Positions 1 to 8,812 of a stretch of 64,000 nucleotides of DNA are shown here, in pieces; position 1 is the first letter of the stretch, and every line of letters starts with the position of its first letter. The notes beneath the pieces are model-generated. The model was not told where the DNA came from and did no database searches. It saw only the letters and a list, made by a program, of their open reading frames with translations. Source of the DNA: Geobacter sp. (GTDB taxonomy: Bacteria > Desulfobacterota > Desulfuromonadia > Geobacterales > Pseudopelobacteraceae); NCBI GenBank assembly GCA_009684515.1, contig WKKS01000001.1, forward strand, positions 868,001 to 932,000, written 5' to 3'. The position numbers were made by a program, and so were the translations under genes.

Positions 1-2
1 CG

Positions 3-1790
3 AGAAGTGAAATCTGGAATTCGGGCGGCATCATACATGCCTTTGACGTCGCCGGTATCCGCGCCATTGAAGTCCAGGCCATCGACCTTTCCGTTTTTAC
101 GCTGACCGGTGAAATCGGTCTGGACAGCGACGGCAGGCCGCTCGACAGCTGGGAGTTTTTTGTGAGAAAGCTGCTTCAGGGATGCTTTCACAGTTCTCCT
201 GAGCAGATGCCGGAACTGCTTGCGGCGTCTCCGGCCCGGATTGCCGGAGAGCTTGCCGCCATGCTGGGGAATGTGCCGGATGAAGCCCGCCAATATACCC
301 TGAAAGCTTTGGCGGAATGTTATGTAGGCCAATCACAACATTCCGATACGGCAGTTATCAATGACGACTCACTGGATAAAATCACCGCCTTTATCTCCTC
401 ACTTGAGCCCAAATTGCGTTGCGATTTCATTCTTAACATCTGCAACTCCCCTCAGGCCTCAGCCAACTTCAGCGAACGCCTGCTGCACAACCTTCCTGAA
501 GAGGGGCTGCAGGAGGTGGTTCAGTCGATAACGACCAATGGGATACAAGTCCCCGATATGATTCTGGGCATTCTTCAAAGGCTGGCGTCCCACCCTGATT
601 TAGGCCGGGATCCGGATCTGGATGCAGCGATTTCGTCAACCGGAGTGGGTGACAAGGTCCAGACGCTGATGCGTGAAACAGACCTTGAACAGTACATCCC
701 CACGCGCTATCTGCAGACCCTCGCGGCAATCCTGGCAACGGACAAACTGCCGGATGCTGATTTGAACCTGCTGGCAGAGTTGCGCGGAACACTGGAGCCG
801 AATCAACTGGAAAGCAAGGTCACCGATATCATCGACGAGATTGTCATGGTTGTCCCTCTGTCTGAGCAGGGGGAGGGGATCCGTGACAACCTGCTGCAGC
901 AGGTGGAGTATTTTCTGAGTATGCGTGATTTCGCGTCACTTGGAAAAGTTTGCCGGATTCTCGAGGGTGGTTACGCCGGAGAATCCTCAGGATTTATCAA
1001 TTCCGATTTTATTCGGCAAACGCTGGACGCCGCTTCCATTCTGGGGCGTGACAGTTACCCGGATATCCGGGAGGTCGTCACAATTATCGGTGTCCCATTC
1101 ATTGAGCCGCTGATAGATAAACTGGCCACAGAAGAGAATCGCAGCCTGCGCCGCTTCTGGTTCGACTGCCTGGGAGGGTTGGGGGAGATGGTGCGAAGCG
1201 CGGCGCTGGCCCGCCTTAAAGATGGAGAGTGGTTTGTGATCCGCAACCTGCTGGTCATGCTGAGAAACTTCAGTGATCCGGAAGTGCTGAGCGAGGTCCG
1301 CAAACTGACCGGGCATAAACACCCGAAAGTACGCAGCGAAGCGCTCAGAAGCCTGCTCCATTATCAGGATCCGGCCGCCGACAAGCTGATTCTCTCGGAA
1401 CTGCAGCAGTCAGATCCGGTCAGAAAACTGGCCGCCATCCAGAGTGCAGAAATGAGCCGGAGCAAAGAGGTCATGCAGCAGCTTTTCAACCTCCTTGAAA
1501 CAACCGGGATCGGAGATTTTCAGCTCGAACTGAAAAGCGCCGCAGTTCAGACCCTGGCAAATATCGGCAACCCGCTGGCATTGCCCAAGCTGCTGGGCAT
1601 AATCAGTTCCAATCCGCTGCTGCACCGCAACAAGCATGCCCTGCTCAAAATAGAGGCTATCCGGGCCTTGCCGCTATTCAAGCCGGATTACGTCAGACCG
1701 ATTTTGCTGAAGATTTCCGGTTTGCCGCAGGATCCGCTTGCGGTGCATGCATTGGAAGCGCTTAAAACCATGGATGGAGCGACCCCATGA
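3..1790 (+). CDS. HEAT-repeat protein, 5' end outside the window
   Basis: The reading frame is open from base 3 with no upstream stop, so the GTG at 162 is probably internal and the gene starts before the window. The visible 595 or so residues are rich in Leu/Ala helices. From about base 1130 to the end they show HEAT-like units (for example LARLKDGEWFVIRNLLVMLR and VRSEALRSLLHYQDPAADK), which usually form a protein-binding solenoid. No catalytic motif is visible. The last codon overlaps the ATG of the HD-GYP gene (ATGA), so the two are translationally coupled and probably act in the same signalling process. The biochemical role is unknown. Confidence 0.75.
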   Translation, partial: RSEIWNSGGIIHAFDVAGIRAIEVQAIDLSVFTLTGEIGLDSDGRPLDSWEFFVRKLLQGCFHSSPEQMPELLAASPARIAGELAAMLGNVPDEARQYTLKALAECYVGQSQHSDTAVINDDSLDKITAFISSLEPKLRCDFILNICNSPQASANFSERLLHNLPEEGLQEVVQSITTNGIQVPDMILGILQRLASHPDLGRDPDLDAAISSTGVGDKVQTLMRETDLEQYIPTRYLQTLAAILATDKLPDADLNLLAELRGTLEPNQLESKVTDIIDEIVMVVPLSEQGEGIRDNLLQQVEYFLSMRDFASLGKVCRILEGGYAGESSGFINSDFIRQTLDAASILGRDSYPDIREVVTIIGVPFIEPLIDKLATEENRSLRRFWFDCLGGLGEMVRSAALARLKDGEWFVIRNLLVMLRNFSDPEVLSEVRKLTGHKHPKVRSEALRSLLHYQDPAADKLILSELQQSDPVRKLAAIQSAEMSRSKEVMQQLFNLLETTGIGDFQLELKSAAVQTLANIGNPLALPKLLGIISSNPLLHRNKHALLKIEAIRALPLFKPDYVRPILLKISGLPQDPLAVHALEALKTMDGATP

Positions 1791-2914
1791 CCCCTTACGC
1801 CAAAGAGCAGCTTGGCATGTTCATCAACAATCTGGTCCAGGCGGCCAAAGCCATGACGCTTTATTCGCCGGAGCACAGGATGACTGCCGCGCACGCATCC
1901 AGGGCACTGGAGAACCTGAACCAGATTCTGGCATCCCAGGAGACGCTCAAAATAATCCGGCTGGGGGCCGAACTGTTTGTCGGCGGAATCCCGATCGAGA
2001 AAAGCCCGCTCGCCGACCGGCTAAATCAACAGATGTCCAGGTACGGCATCGGGCATATCAGCATTGGCCGGGGCGCCGACAGCGCGGATATTCTGCTGCT
2101 GATGCAGATAGTAGCCAACAAGGTCGAACAGAAGTTGCAACCTACGCTGCATCTGCTGTTTGGGACGATCGATCTGGATGACACCCGAATCAGGCCGGAC
2201 GATGATTCTCAGGCTATCCCGACTTACAGCGCCATACCGAACGAGCTTATGTCCCAGCTCTCCGATGATTTCGAGTCGTGCAGCAGCAGAGAGCACTTTG
2301 ACCTGCGGGGGGTCATGGCGCTTGTAGCCGGATTTATCACTTCTTTTCGCAGGGAGTCGAATCCGCTCCTGGCGCTGGTTCCACTAAGGGAGATGGATGA
2401 ATACACCTTCACCCATTCCCTGGATGTCTGCATTCTGAATATTGCTCAGGGAATGTCGCTCGGATATGAAGGTCAGATCCTTCACGATATCGGCATCGCG
2501 GCCATGCTGCATGATGTGGGAAAGCAGTTCGTACCGAAAGATGTGCTTAATAAACCGGGTGAGTTGACGGAAGAGGATTGGCAAACCATGCGGATGCACA
2601 CCGTGAATGGCGCCAACTACCTGCTGAACACCCCCGGCATGCCGCGCATCGCCGTCATGAGCGCCTTTGAGCACCATATGAAGTACGATATGAGCGGCTA
2701 CCCAAAGGTGCCGCCGGGGTGGCAGATCAACCTTTGCAGCCAGATCACGATGGTTTCGGATTGCTTCGATGCACTTCGTACCAGGCGGGTCTATAAAGAT
2801 GCCATGGATTTTGAAAAGGTGGCCGGTATCATGCTGGAAGTGGCCGGCACCGGGTTAAATCCGGCCCTGACCCTCAATTTCATCAAGACGTTGAGGAAAA
2901 TGGGAGAGCAGTAG
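1787..2914 (+). CDS. HD-GYP domain protein (probable c-di-GMP phosphodiesterase)
   Basis: 375 residues. The C-terminal half carries the HD-GYP signature: a first His-Asp pair in LHDVGKQFVPKDVLNKPGEL, then EHHMKYDMSGYPK, which corresponds to the HHE..DGxGYP block. The DG is replaced by MS, but the GYP triplet is kept. The family hydrolyses c-di-GMP to pGpG or GMP with a di- or tri-metal centre. The first 170 residues have no recognised domain. The ATG overlaps the upstream HEAT gene stop by 4 bases, with GGAG 7 bases before it. Degenerate residues near GYP leave some doubt about activity. Confidence 0.85.
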   Translation: MTPYAKEQLGMFINNLVQAAKAMTLYSPEHRMTAAHASRALENLNQILASQETLKIIRLGAELFVGGIPIEKSPLADRLNQQMSRYGIGHISIGRGADSADILLLMQIVANKVEQKLQPTLHLLFGTIDLDDTRIRPDDDSQAIPTYSAIPNELMSQLSDDFESCSSREHFDLRGVMALVAGFITSFRRESNPLLALVPLREMDEYTFTHSLDVCILNIAQGMSLGYEGQILHDIGIAAMLHDVGKQFVPKDVLNKPGELTEEDWQTMRMHTVNGANYLLNTPGMPRIAVMSAFEHHMKYDMSGYPKVPPGWQINLCSQITMVSDCFDALRTRRVYKDAMDFEKVAGIMLEVAGTGLNPALTLNFIKTLRKMGEQ

Positions 2915-2924
2915 TTGCGGCATC

Positions 2925-4313
2925 TTACAGGACGGAACTGTGCAGGTCGCGTCGATGATAGCGCCAGGCGAAAGCCGCCCCCCGGAAATACCAGTCAATC
3001 AGGAATACCCCCCAGACCGCATACAGCGACAGATGAAGCCAGTCGGCAGCAAGCCATGACAGCGCCACCCGAATTCCCCACATCGCCACCAGAGTCACAA
3101 TGAAAACGTAAAAAGTGTCCCCCGCTCCGCGCAGACTGCCGGCATAGACGAACGATATGGCCAGCGGTATCTGGGCAAATGCCACCAGCTTCAAAAAGAC
3201 GCTTCCTTTTTCGATAACATCAGGGTCGTGCGTGAAGAGTCCGATCAGGTGATGCGGAACAAAGAAGAAAATCAGCGCCATGATCGTCATGACTCCCACC
3301 GCCAGCCGCAACGCTTCTTTGTGGCTGATTTTGGCACGCCGGATTTTGCCGGCCCCCAGTGACTGCCCCATCAGCGTGGCGGCGGCGATCCCCATTCCGG
3401 CCCCCGGCATGAACGACAACGACTCGATCGACAACCCGATCTGGTGGGCGGCATAGGCGCTGGTGCCGTAGCTGATGATAAAACTGGAGTAAAAAAGCTG
3501 TCCGCTCTGCTGTGCGATACGCTCCAGCGCCACCGGCCACCCCACCCGCCAGATGCGGCTGAAGATAGGCAGATCGGGACGGCTGAAGGTGATGTAGCGT
3601 TTTCGCAATGCCTGGATCAGCAGATAGCTGAAGCCGACAAATTCGGAGTTGTTGATGGCGATGGCGGCTCCTTTGACTCCCAGGGCCGGCATGCCGATTT
3701 TTCCGTAGATCAGCGGCCAGGCCAGCAGGACATGCAGAATATTGACCAGAATGATGGCTTCCATCGGGGTGCGGGTGTCACCGACGCCATGCATGATCGC
3801 CGAAAGGACATTCAGGCCGCTGGTCCAGATCAGCCAGAGAAACACCAGGCGGATGTAATCGGCTGCAAAAGCCTGCACATCGGGCGCGGCACCCATCAAT
3901 CCGGCAATATCAGCACCCCAGGTAGCACCGGTGACAGTGCAGATCACGGTCAGCACCAGACAGGCCAGACAGGATACGTAGGCGGCACGCCCGGCATCGG
4001 CCTGTTTACCGGCACCCCACAGGTGGGCGATCACAACCGTGGTACCGGTTGAAAGCCCCCAAAAGACAGTCATGGTAACAAACATCAGCAACTGGCCGAG
4101 CCCGGCCGCGGCAATCGCTGCAGCTCCGAGTCCGCCGGTCAGGAAGATATCAACGATTGAAACCAGGCGCTGAAAAAGCGAGGAAAGCAGTACCGGCATG
4201 GAGAGACGGAAAACGTCGCGCCTGATTGAAACCGGTTTGCGATGTTTCGGGGAAAAGAGGGCAGATGGAAGATGCATGGCTTTATTTATAAGACCGGGTG
4301 GTTGGAAGGTCAA
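2925..4313 (-). CDS. MATE family multidrug/drug:cation antiporter
   Basis: 462 residues with about 12 hydrophobic segments, in two related halves as in the MATE (NorM/DinF) family. These inner-membrane proteins export cationic compounds in exchange for Na+ or H+. Recognisable stretches include LSMPVLLSSLFQRLVSIVDI near the N-terminus and AAHQIGLSIESLSFMPGAGM in the second half. It converges on the HD-GYP gene with a 10-base gap and no visible terminator. It lies downstream of the flagellar operon on the same strand but beyond that operon's terminator, so it is probably transcribed separately. The substrate cannot be told. Confidence 0.9.
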   Translation of the reverse strand: MTFQPPGLINKAMHLPSALFSPKHRKPVSIRRDVFRLSMPVLLSSLFQRLVSIVDIFLTGGLGAAAIAAAGLGQLLMFVTMTVFWGLSTGTTVVIAHLWGAGKQADAGRAAYVSCLACLVLTVICTVTGATWGADIAGLMGAAPDVQAFAADYIRLVFLWLIWTSGLNVLSAIMHGVGDTRTPMEAIILVNILHVLLAWPLIYGKIGMPALGVKGAAIAINNSEFVGFSYLLIQALRKRYITFSRPDLPIFSRIWRVGWPVALERIAQQSGQLFYSSFIISYGTSAYAAHQIGLSIESLSFMPGAGMGIAAATLMGQSLGAGKIRRAKISHKEALRLAVGVMTIMALIFFFVPHHLIGLFTHDPDVIEKGSVFLKLVAFAQIPLAISFVYAGSLRGAGDTFYVFIVTLVAMWGIRVALSWLAADWLHLSLYAVWGVFLIDWYFRGAAFAWRYHRRDLHSSVL

Positions 4314-4320
4314 CGAATTT

Positions 4321-4350
4321 AAGAAAAAACGGGACTCCGCCGGAGCCCCG
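4321..4350 (-). terminator. Rho-independent terminator of the flagellar operon
   Basis: Read on the minus strand, a 9-bp GC-rich stem (CGGGGCTCC / GGAGTCCCG, one G-U pair, loop GGC) is followed by TTTTTTCTT. It lies 33 bases after the flgL stop and closes the flagellar transcription unit before the MATE gene. Confidence 0.88.
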
Positions 4351-4382
4351 TTTCGAAACTGCTAAAAAGTCTGATCAGGCTG

Positions 4383-5294
4383 TTACAGGTAGTTGAGCAG
4401 CGATAAATCGGATATTTTGGCGGTCGCGGAAAGCGATGCCTCGAAGGCCAGTTTTTGCTGGCTAAGCTCGACACCCAGCTTGGCATAGTCAACACTCTGG
4501 ACATTGGTAGCCACTGTCAGCAAAGTGTTTTTGGTATTCTCATTCAGCTTGGACATGCTGTCAAGCCTCGTCATTCGTGACAGCGAATCACTGATGGCGG
4601 TGCTGATCTGCTTGGCGCCATCCTGAAAATCAATGGCAGCCTGCGAAATTGCCGGCACATTGCTGGGGGTAGTGCTGTCACCCACCGCCGCAATCAGATC
4701 GTCAAAAGTTTTCATGAGGTCGATTGAGCCATAGCTCGGATTCGAACCGACACCCTTGAGGACCCGGTCGCCGGTCAGGTTCATGCCCTGGGTGGCGTTT
4801 TGGGCAACTTCAATCGAAAGCTGGGTGCCGTCACCGGCAAAGTTGTTGTTGGTATTGTTGAACGGAGCGACGCTGTTATTGGCACCGCCAAAAATGTACT
4901 GATCCCCGAATTGGGTATTGGCCATATCCACCAGTTGCTGTTTAAAGTTTACCAGCTGATCGTGCGCATTCTGCCGGATGGTCGGATCATCACTGCCGGT
5001 ATTGATCGAGCCGGCGATTTTTTTGGCCTGATGAACAATATCCGCCATACCCTCCAGAGCCGTGTTGGTGAACTGCAACCAGGATGTCGCCTTGCTGATG
5101 TTTGACGAACGCTGGTCAATCGACCTGAGCCTGTCGCCGATGTCCAGCAGCAACCTGGATGATATCGGATCATCGCTGGGGGTGTTGACATTCTGTCCGG
5201 ATGCGACCTGGCTCTGCAACCTGTCGAGTCTGGCACGACTCTGTTGCAGGTTATATACTGAGTTGTCCGAGGACATGTTCGATGTAATTCTCAT
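4383..5294 (-). CDS. flgL: Flagellar hook-associated protein 3 (hook-filament junction)
   Basis: 303 residues. The N-terminus (MRITSNMSSDNSVYNLQQSR...) and C-terminus are the flagellin-like coiled-coil ends that pack in the axial structure, with the typical SGQNVNTPSDDP motif near residues 33-44. FlgL forms the junction between FlgK and the filament. RBS GGAG lies 8 bases before the ATG. It is the last gene of the operon and directly follows flgK. In many related bacteria csrA and fliW follow flgL; here a terminator does. Confidence 0.95.
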   Translation of the reverse strand: MRITSNMSSDNSVYNLQQSRARLDRLQSQVASGQNVNTPSDDPISSRLLLDIGDRLRSIDQRSSNISKATSWLQFTNTALEGMADIVHQAKKIAGSINTGSDDPTIRQNAHDQLVNFKQQLVDMANTQFGDQYIFGGANNSVAPFNNTNNNFAGDGTQLSIEVAQNATQGMNLTGDRVLKGVGSNPSYGSIDLMKTFDDLIAAVGDSTTPSNVPAISQAAIDFQDGAKQISTAISDSLSRMTRLDSMSKLNENTKNTLLTVATNVQSVDYAKLGVELSQQKLAFEASLSATAKISDLSLLNYL

Positions 5295-5342
5295 TTGTGT
5301 TCTCCTGACTGGGATGAAATGGGCAAGCGCGCCGACCGTCCT

Positions 5343-6740
5343 TTAACGGATCATTCCGATGACCATATCCATCATTTCGGTAGCTGTCGTAATCAACTTG
5401 GACGAAGCCTGGTATGATCGCTGATATTTAATCAGGTTAGTCAGTTCCTCGTCCAGCGAAACGCCCGAGTTGGATTCGCGCAGCGTCGTCAACTGCTTGG
5501 TAAAAGCCTCATCCTGGGCTACGGTGGTTTTGCTGGCCTGGACATCCAGACCGACCGTGCTGACCAGAGAGTTGTAATAACTGCTGAAGGTTGAAACCGG
5601 CGTGCCGGATGGAACCGTGTTGGAGTTGGCCAGTTGGGCGATCGACAATGCGTTGCTGTTGTCTCCGGGCAACAGGGCGTTTCCCGAGGCGGCTATGGTG
5701 GTAATATCCAAACCGGCTGCAATCGAAAAAGCGCCCGCGGAACCGGCGACAGCCCCAGATGGCGTAAAAAAGTTCTGCCCGGTTCCACCGGTCGGACTGA
5801 AACCGGCCGAATGCAGGGTATTTACCGAGTCGATAACCGATTTTGCCAGTGTGTCCACCTGTGTGAGATAACCCGGTATGATCGTGTCACGCAAAGCGAC
5901 CGTCGCCCCCAGTTGGCCGGTGGTTGGCGTGACAGTCGCAAGTGCGCCGCCGGGAGGGGTCAACTGGACGACAAAGCTGTTCGGGTTGGTCTGATCCAAA
6001 GAGAAAGCGCCCGCCGACGAACCGGTTACGAGTGCGGCGCCGCCGTCGGCATACTTTATGTCAGTGGTACCGTCCGTATTTTCGGTAAAAGTGATCCCGA
6101 TCTTCTGGGAAAGGTTCCGCACCAGCAGGTCCCGCTGGTCACGCATTTCGTTGGCGTTGCCGTACAACAGTTCGGTAGTTTTGATCTGGCTGTTTAATTG
6201 TGCAATATTGGTCAGCGTACTGTTGATATCACTTGTCAGCGGAACGAGTGAAGCGTTTTGAGTGGATATTGCGTCATTAAGCCCCTTGCTGACGGTTTGG
6301 AAATTATCCGACAGAATCTGGCCTCTGGTTATAGCCACCTGGCGTTCGGCGGTCCCCCCCGGATTCAGGGTCATATCCTGCCAGGCGTTGAAAAACTTTG
6401 AAATTGCGGTCCCGATGCCATCATTTGTAACTTCATTGAAATACGGCTCAACCTGCTGCAAGGTTGTGGATTTGGACGTATCAAAACCCTGGGTTGTCTG
6501 GGCGTTCACGAGTTGCTGCTGAAGAAGTCCGTCATAATATCTTTCAACTGTGGCAATCTGGACTCCGGTCCCCAACGGGAAACCATTCTGCTGAGTCGGC
6601 GGAGCCGATTCAAACAGCACCCTTTGGCGCGAGTAACCCTGCGTATTGACATTGGCGATGTTCTCGGACGTCACTTCGGTTGCGACTCTGTAAACGTTGA
6701 GCCCGTTTTTGCCAATCTCCATGGTTGCTGAAAGTCCCAT
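5343..6740 (-). CDS. flgK: Flagellar hook-associated protein 1
   Basis: 465 residues. The N-terminus carries the flagellar rod/hook motif (ATEVTSENIANVNTQGYSRQ), and the C-terminus ends in the matching helix (LTNLIKYQRSYQASSKLITT). FlgK is the first hook-filament junction protein, exported by the flagellar type III apparatus with FlgN as chaperone. Its ATG comes one base after the flgN stop, preceded by GGGAGG. A sigma-28-like promoter inside flgN may give flgK and flgL extra late transcription. Its length is in the usual range for short FlgK forms. Confidence 0.95.
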   Translation of the reverse strand: MGLSATMEIGKNGLNVYRVATEVTSENIANVNTQGYSRQRVLFESAPPTQQNGFPLGTGVQIATVERYYDGLLQQQLVNAQTTQGFDTSKSTTLQQVEPYFNEVTNDGIGTAISKFFNAWQDMTLNPGGTAERQVAITRGQILSDNFQTVSKGLNDAISTQNASLVPLTSDINSTLTNIAQLNSQIKTTELLYGNANEMRDQRDLLVRNLSQKIGITFTENTDGTTDIKYADGGAALVTGSSAGAFSLDQTNPNSFVVQLTPPGGALATVTPTTGQLGATVALRDTIIPGYLTQVDTLAKSVIDSVNTLHSAGFSPTGGTGQNFFTPSGAVAGSAGAFSIAAGLDITTIAASGNALLPGDNSNALSIAQLANSNTVPSGTPVSTFSSYYNSLVSTVGLDVQASKTTVAQDEAFTKQLTTLRESNSGVSLDEELTNLIKYQRSYQASSKLITTATEMMDMVIGMIR

Positions 6741-6741
6741 G

Positions 6742-7233
6742 TCATGCCTCCCTGTTGATCATGACAGCACTGGTCCGCTGCTGCTGATACCCGCCCGAGG
6801 CGCCGTAAACGTTTGACTGATTGACAAGTCGCGTTATGAGCCCGAGTGACGTTGTGACCATCGCCGCAAACCGTTCGGCAACTTCCTGATTCAAAGCGGC
6901 GGCCTGTTTGATTTTATCGGCTGTTTTACTCATTTGTTTCTGAATCAGGAGCAGCTCTTTATTCCCCTTTTTTGAAAAATGCTCGGCCAGTGCCACCAGC
7001 GAAGTCGAGGATGGCAACCCTTCCCGCACGGAGCAGGCGGAAACAGCCTGTTGCAGAGAGGGAGAATGTCCGGAAATCTTCCTGATCAGCAGCTCCTTGG
7101 CCTGGTTCGACACATCCATACCATTGATATCAATATTGCCAAGTTCAACGGATTCCCGTTCAAGAAGAACAAGCAGATCGTCCAGAAACCCTGCCTCCGT
7201 CGCTGCCGTTTCAATCAGTTTTTTAAGTTCCAT
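6742..7233 (-). CDS. flgN: FlgN-family flagellar export chaperone
   Basis: 163 residues from the ATG at 7233 (MELKKLIETAATEAG). A TTG six codons upstream is also open, but the ATG has GGGG at a fitting distance. The protein is predicted all-helical with heptad-like regions, as in FlgN, which holds FlgK and FlgL unfolded for export. Similarity in sequence is weak, so the call rests on size, helix content and its place directly before flgK. No flgM gene lies next to it, although the two often sit together. Confidence 0.8.
   Translation of the reverse strand: MELKKLIETAATEAGFLDDLLVLLERESVELGNIDINGMDVSNQAKELLIRKISGHSPSLQQAVSACSVREGLPSSTSLVALAEHFSKKGNKELLLIQKQMSKTADKIKQAAALNQEVAERFAAMVTTSLGLITRLVNQSNVYGASGGYQQQRTSAVMINREA
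6914..6940 (-). promoter_or_regulatory. Sigma-28 (FliA) promoter candidate inside flgN
   Basis: On the minus strand GAAA, 15 bases, then GCCGATAA. The -10 part matches the FliA consensus at all eight positions and the -35 at three of four, with the exact consensus spacing. It faces flgK (start 174 bases downstream) and flgL, typical late genes. It lies in coding sequence (residues SKTADKI), so a chance match is possible. Confidence 0.5.
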
Positions 7234-7259
7234 TATTCTACCCCGCAACAACTGCGCTC

Positions 7260-7634
7260 TTATTCGTTATGATCGATCTTTGGTGCGACTTTGCGGCTTT
7301 CCTGTCGTATGATATCTTTTTCGATCATCTTTGCCAACCCCATGCCGCTTCCCCGCTTTACGGAAACGGCGGCATATTCCTGGTCCAGCATGGATCGGTA
7401 GACCTCTTCGCCATGTCCTCCGCCGGTCAGCTTATCCTTGCCGACCGTTTCACGCATCGACTTCAGCATCATGCCAACGACCATCGCCTCAAAATCCTGG
7501 GAGATCTTTTTGGCCTGCAGGCGCTGCTTTTCGCTCAGGTTATTACCCGAAACATTCAGCCGCTGAAGCTGACGCGCCTTGGCGGCGGCGTTGTCCGAAC
7601 TGTCCGGAACTGTTGCGGTGGAAGTAATGTCCAT
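7260..7634 (-). CDS. flgJ: Rod-binding protein, FlgJ N-terminal type
   Basis: 124 residues from the ATG at 7634, chosen because AAGG sits 5 bases upstream; a GTG two codons earlier falls within that RBS. The domain is the FlgJ rod-binding domain (KKISQDFEAMVVGMMLKSMR). The C-terminal muramidase domain found in enteric FlgJ is absent, as is usual outside gamma-proteobacteria. It acts in the periplasm in rod assembly. It lies between flgI and flgN in the operon. A separate peptidoglycan hydrolase would be needed and is not seen here. Confidence 0.9.
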   Translation of the reverse strand: MDITSTATVPDSSDNAAAKARQLQRLNVSGNNLSEKQRLQAKKISQDFEAMVVGMMLKSMRETVGKDKLTGGGHGEEVYRSMLDQEYAAVSVKRGSGMGLAKMIEKDIIRQESRKVAPKIDHNE

Positions 7635-7671
7635 ATTCACCTTATCGTCCTGATCTGCCAGGTTTTAAGTT

Positions 7672-8772
7672 CTAAATAATTGTGAGTTCGGCCTGCAGCG
7701 CCCCGGCGGCCTTGACAGCCTGCAAAATACTGATCAGGTCGCGCGGTGTGACCCCCAAAAGATTGAGCGCACGCACCACATCTCCAATGCTGGCCCCCTC
7801 CGGCATTACCATCAGCCGGCGGCTTTCCTCTTCAACCTTCAGGTCGGTGCGCGGCACAACTTTGGTTTCGCCGGTCTTGCTGAACGGTGCCGGCTGGGAA
7901 ACCTGCGGTGTTTCCTTGATAACCAGCGACAGGCTGCCATGGGTAATAGCCACTCGGGAAATACGGACATTTTCCCCCATTACAACCGTGCCGGTGCGTT
8001 CATTCAGCACGACTTTAGCCTGAACATCCGGCTTGACTTCCAATGTTTCCAAAGCCGCGACGAATTCAACCGTACGGTTGGCATACGCTTCCGGTATGGT
8101 CAGCGTTATGGAACCCGAATCCCTGCTTGCAGCAACCTGGGACTTGAATTTTTCATTTATGGCAGCGACAACTCGGGAAGCGGTCGTGAAATCCGAGATT
8201 TCAAGGTTCAGATGCAGCACCGATTTTCCAGCCAGAGCATTCGGCAGCTCGCGCTCAACCAGAGCCCCGTTCGGCACCCCGCCAGCGGTCGGATGGTTCT
8301 TCTGGGCCGAGGCCCCCTGTCCGCCAAAGGCAAACGAGTTAGTCAGCACCGACCCTTGTGCCACCGCGTAGACCTGATTGTCGGCGCCCTTCAGCGGCGT
8401 CATGATCAGTGTCCCTCCGGCAATGCTTTTGGCGTCTCCCAAGGACGATACCAGCACATCAATGCGGTTGCCCTGCTTGGCAAACGGCGGCAGCGTGGCC
8501 GTCACCATAACCGCCGCAACATTTTTGACTTTGATATCGTTGACCGAGGTAGTAATGCCCATTTTTTCCAGCATGTTCACTACCGACTGGATCTGGATCT
8601 TGGTCTGGTCGCTGTCGCCGGTTCCATTAAGTCCGACAACTAATCCGTAACCGACCAGCTGGTTGTCACGAACCCCTTCCAGCGAGGCGATATCCTTGAT
8701 GCGGATAGCGTGGGAAACGGTTGAAAAACATAACAGCAATGCGCAGATAACGAGAGAATTGATAATTTTCAT
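7672..8772 (-). CDS. flgI: Flagellar P-ring protein
   Basis: 366 residues from the ATG at 8772 (MKIINSLVICALLL...), a clear Sec signal peptide ending near SHA; AAGGTG lies upstream. The open frame continues 21 codons further but without a signal. Family motifs include IKDIASLEGVRDNQLVGYGL at the mature start and a C-terminal VRALNLLGVTPRDLISILQA. FlgI forms the ring around the rod in the peptidoglycan layer. It follows flgH by 40 bases. Confidence 0.97.
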   Translation of the reverse strand: MKIINSLVICALLLCFSTVSHAIRIKDIASLEGVRDNQLVGYGLVVGLNGTGDSDQTKIQIQSVVNMLEKMGITTSVNDIKVKNVAAVMVTATLPPFAKQGNRIDVLVSSLGDAKSIAGGTLIMTPLKGADNQVYAVAQGSVLTNSFAFGGQGASAQKNHPTAGGVPNGALVERELPNALAGKSVLHLNLEISDFTTASRVVAAINEKFKSQVAASRDSGSITLTIPEAYANRTVEFVAALETLEVKPDVQAKVVLNERTGTVVMGENVRISRVAITHGSLSLVIKETPQVSQPAPFSKTGETKVVPRTDLKVEEESRRLMVMPEGASIGDVVRALNLLGVTPRDLISILQAVKAAGALQAELTII

Positions 8773-8812
8773 TGTGACACCTTTTTTTCCACATGCGTTG
8801 TGCTGATCGACA

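Noticed and set aside
3444-4052. 202-codon plus-strand ORF opposite the MATE gene
   Set aside because: Antisense shadow; low-complexity polar composition.
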